From positions 10,353 to 26,377 of the forward strand of contig DDCR01000004.1 of NCBI GenBank assembly GCA_002335115.1: a stretch of DNA of 16,025 nucleotides. The letters run 5' to 3'. Within the stretch, counting starts at the first letter, position 1. Each line of letters opens with the position of its first letter. The DNA is from Oceanospirillaceae bacterium UBA2001. GTDB taxonomy: Bacteria; Pseudomonadota; Gammaproteobacteria; Pseudomonadales; Balneatricaceae. The notes beneath the pieces were generated by a model. The model saw only the letters and a program-made list of their open reading frames with translations, searched no databases and had not been told where the DNA came from. This document shows, in pieces, positions 14,932 through 16,025 of this stretch. Made by a program: the position numbers and the translations under genes.

Positions 14932-15605
14932 GGGACTAAGTGTGTTGGGCGAATTTTATCAAGCGTCATCTTTTCTCGCTCAACTAAAGTGTGCCACATA
15001 GATTGGCTTAACATGCGTTTAAAATAGGCCGCCAGAGTGGGCCATTTTTTATGGTTTATGGCTTCGCCAGCGTGCATAAAATTAATCATCTGGCTGGTAA
15101 TCGCAATATCAGCTAAAGAGCAACAATGACCAACAAAGTAGTCTTGTGTGCCCAGTTGGCTAGTAAGGTAATCCAATAGGGGTGGTATGTCATGCTCTAG
15201 AGCTCTGCCAATAAGTTCTTCATCAGCAGTCTTGCCTGACACGGGTAGAATAATGCGGTGTCTGAAAACCGTAAAAGTGAGCCTTGGGGCAAGTTCGTAA
15301 TCAGCAAACTTCTCTAGCCAGCGCATCTGAGCCCGAAGTTTTGCTGTGGAAGGAATAAGCGATGTTAATGCCTCGTGGCCCAAGGATTCGATAAGGTAAT
15401 GACAGATAATGCTAGAATCAGCCTGAAACCAGTCATCTTGCTGCAGCACAGGTATTCTTTTAAAAGGGCTAATGTTGACAAAATCATCGGGCACAGAGCC
15501 AGGCACTACAATTTTTAGTTTATATTTAGTGTTAGAGAGGTTCAGCAAGTACATCACCTTGCGTACAAAAGGCGAAAGTGGCGCACCGTAAAGTGTAAAG
15601 GCCAT
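14928..15605 (-). CDS. glutathione S-transferase family protein
   Basis: A 225-residue cytosolic transferase. The N-terminal thioredoxin-like domain has LYGAPLSPFVRKV with a likely catalytic Ser11, the cis-proline loop SPFKRIPVL (46-54) and the glutathione gamma-glutamyl contact DSS (63-65). The C-terminal all-helical domain has the N-capping region CSLADIAITSQ, where Asp follows Ala as in most family members. The substrate is not evident. It is the first gene of an operon with the membrane protein, which its stop codon overlaps by 4 bases. The ATG at 15605 has only an AT-rich stretch in front of it. About 210 bases separate it from the divergent tRNA genes. Confidence 0.9.
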   Translation of the reverse strand: MAFTLYGAPLSPFVRKVMYLLNLSNTKYKLKIVVPGSVPDDFVNISPFKRIPVLQQDDWFQADSSIICHYLIESLGHEALTSLIPSTAKLRAQMRWLEKFADYELAPRLTFTVFRHRIILPVSGKTADEELIGRALEHDIPPLLDYLTSQLGTQDYFVGHCCSLADIAITSQMINFMHAGEAINHKKWPTLAAYFKRMLSQSMWHTLVEREKMTLDKIRPTHLVP

Positions 15606-15741
15606 ATTAAAAAACCAAAAAATTAAGTAGCGCTATTGTGGCTGAGAGGGTGCTTAAACTCAAATAATTTACGAATATAGTGGTCCCTTGTAATAAATAA
15701 CTAAGTGGTTGAAATAAACCCAATAATTTTTACATTAGTGC

Positions 15742-15770
15742 TTGACAGAAAACGGCTCAATCACTAATAT
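15742..15770 (+). promoter_or_regulatory. sigma-70 promoter of the tRNA-Glu/tRNA-Gly unit
   Basis: TTGACA (15742-15747) is a perfect -35 box, followed after exactly 17 bases by TAATAT (15765-15770). A GC-rich discriminator, GCGC, follows the -10 box, as is typical of stable-RNA promoters under stringent control. Transcription would start near 15777, about 42 bases before tRNA-Glu. Confidence 0.8.
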
Positions 15771-15818
15771 GCGCACTCCAGTTTGGTACGACCAAAAGGT
15801 CAGATCAAGCGCGAATGT

Positions 15819-15894
15819 GTCCCGTTCGTCTAGTGGTCCAGGACACTGCCCTTTCACGGCGGTAACAGGGGTTCGAACCCCCTACGGGATACCA
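15819..15894 (+). tRNA. tRNA-Glu (anticodon UUC)
   Basis: A complete 76-base tRNA including an encoded CCA. The acceptor stem GTCCCGT pairs with ACGGGAT (15884-15890), with one G-U pair at the end. The anticodon stem CTGCC/GGCGG encloses the loop CTTTCAC (15851-15857), giving anticodon TTC at 15853-15855. The T-arm contains GGTTCGAACCCC. Confidence 0.97.
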
Positions 15895-15968
15895 CTTATT
15901 TTGGACTACAGTTAGAGGTCAGATGTTTGATTTAAACCCCTATCTTCTAGCTGTAAACCTAAAATAAG
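15895..15968. repeat. long imperfect hairpin in the tRNA-Glu/tRNA-Gly spacer
   Basis: The arms 15895-15918 and 15944-15968 can pair over about 22 base pairs, including two G-U pairs, with two mismatches (15905-15906 against 15956-15957), one bulged T (15960) and a 25-base loop. The outer part pairs CTTATTTT with AAAATAAG, and the inner part includes TACAG with CTGTA. The 5' arm begins on the base right after the tRNA-Glu CCA. No T-run follows, so it is unlikely to be a simple terminator. Confidence 0.7.
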
Positions 15969-16005
15969 CAAAGGCAAATCACACGCCTCCAACAAGTGAT
16001 ATGTA

Positions 16006-16025
16006 GCGGGAATAGCTCAGTTGGT
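16006..16025 (+). tRNA. probable tRNA-Gly, 5' end only
   Basis: The last 20 bases, starting GCGGGAATAGCTCAG, are the acceptor 5' strand and D-arm start of a bacterial tRNA, most like tRNA-Gly(GCC). The anticodon lies beyond the window, so the identity rests on the acceptor sequence and on the common Glu-Gly pairing. Confidence 0.8.

Noticed and set aside
1..16025. Mobile element, CRISPR array, toxin-antitoxin or phage-defence system
   Set aside because: I saw no transposase, regularly spaced repeats, integrase or defence-type domains. The tRNA-Glu 3' end has no integrase next to it.

Overview
The window looks like chromosomal sequence from a marine gammaproteobacterium. That placement is an inference. 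It rests on two tandem genes of the DmdA (dimethylsulfoniopropionate demethylase) type, a complete glcDEF glycolate oxidase set, NaChBac-type ion channel architecture, tRNA genes that encode their own CCA, and a base composition that by eye is a little under half GC. No insertion sequence, phage gene, CRISPR array or rRNA is visible. The gene order looks like a stable, densely packed chromosome with short operons.

Left part (1-5196, all minus strand; transcription runs from 5196 toward 1): two paralogous DmdA-family genes, then O-acetylhomoserine sulfhydrylase (metY), an alpha/beta hydrolase, and a 3-hydroxyacyl-CoA dehydrogenase that runs off the window edge. The last four genes are separated by 18, 2 and 2 bases, so they almost certainly form one operon. 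The first DmdA-like gene lies 132 bases upstream of the second, and that gap holds a candidate promoter and an inverted repeat. The likely joint role is DMSP demethylation coupled to capture of the released methanethiol into methionine, with acyl-CoA enzymes downstream.

Middle part (5397-10231): a minus-strand one-domain voltage-gated cation channel has an unusually acidic selectivity filter (TFEDWTD). It is divergent from the plus-strand glcD-glcE-glcF operon, which encodes the membrane-associated glycolate oxidase. DMSP and glycolate are both released by phytoplankton, so 1-10231 can be read as a neighbourhood for using algal exudates.

Right part (10314-15605): a lipoprotein-like metallo-beta-lactamase-fold hydrolase of the NAPE-PLD type (minus); a secreted glycine-zipper protein (plus); a threonine/serine dehydratase (minus); a small basic protein of unknown function (plus); and a two-gene operon of a glutathione S-transferase and a polytopic membrane protein (minus). 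These are mostly single-gene units in alternating orientation.

Right edge (15742-16025): a near-consensus promoter drives a tRNA-Glu(UUC) gene, followed by the first 20 bases of what is probably tRNA-Gly. The spacer between them contains a long imperfect hairpin that starts on the base after the tRNA-Glu CCA. No gene-free stretch exceeds 300 bases; the longest is the 295-base divergent region 6189-6483.
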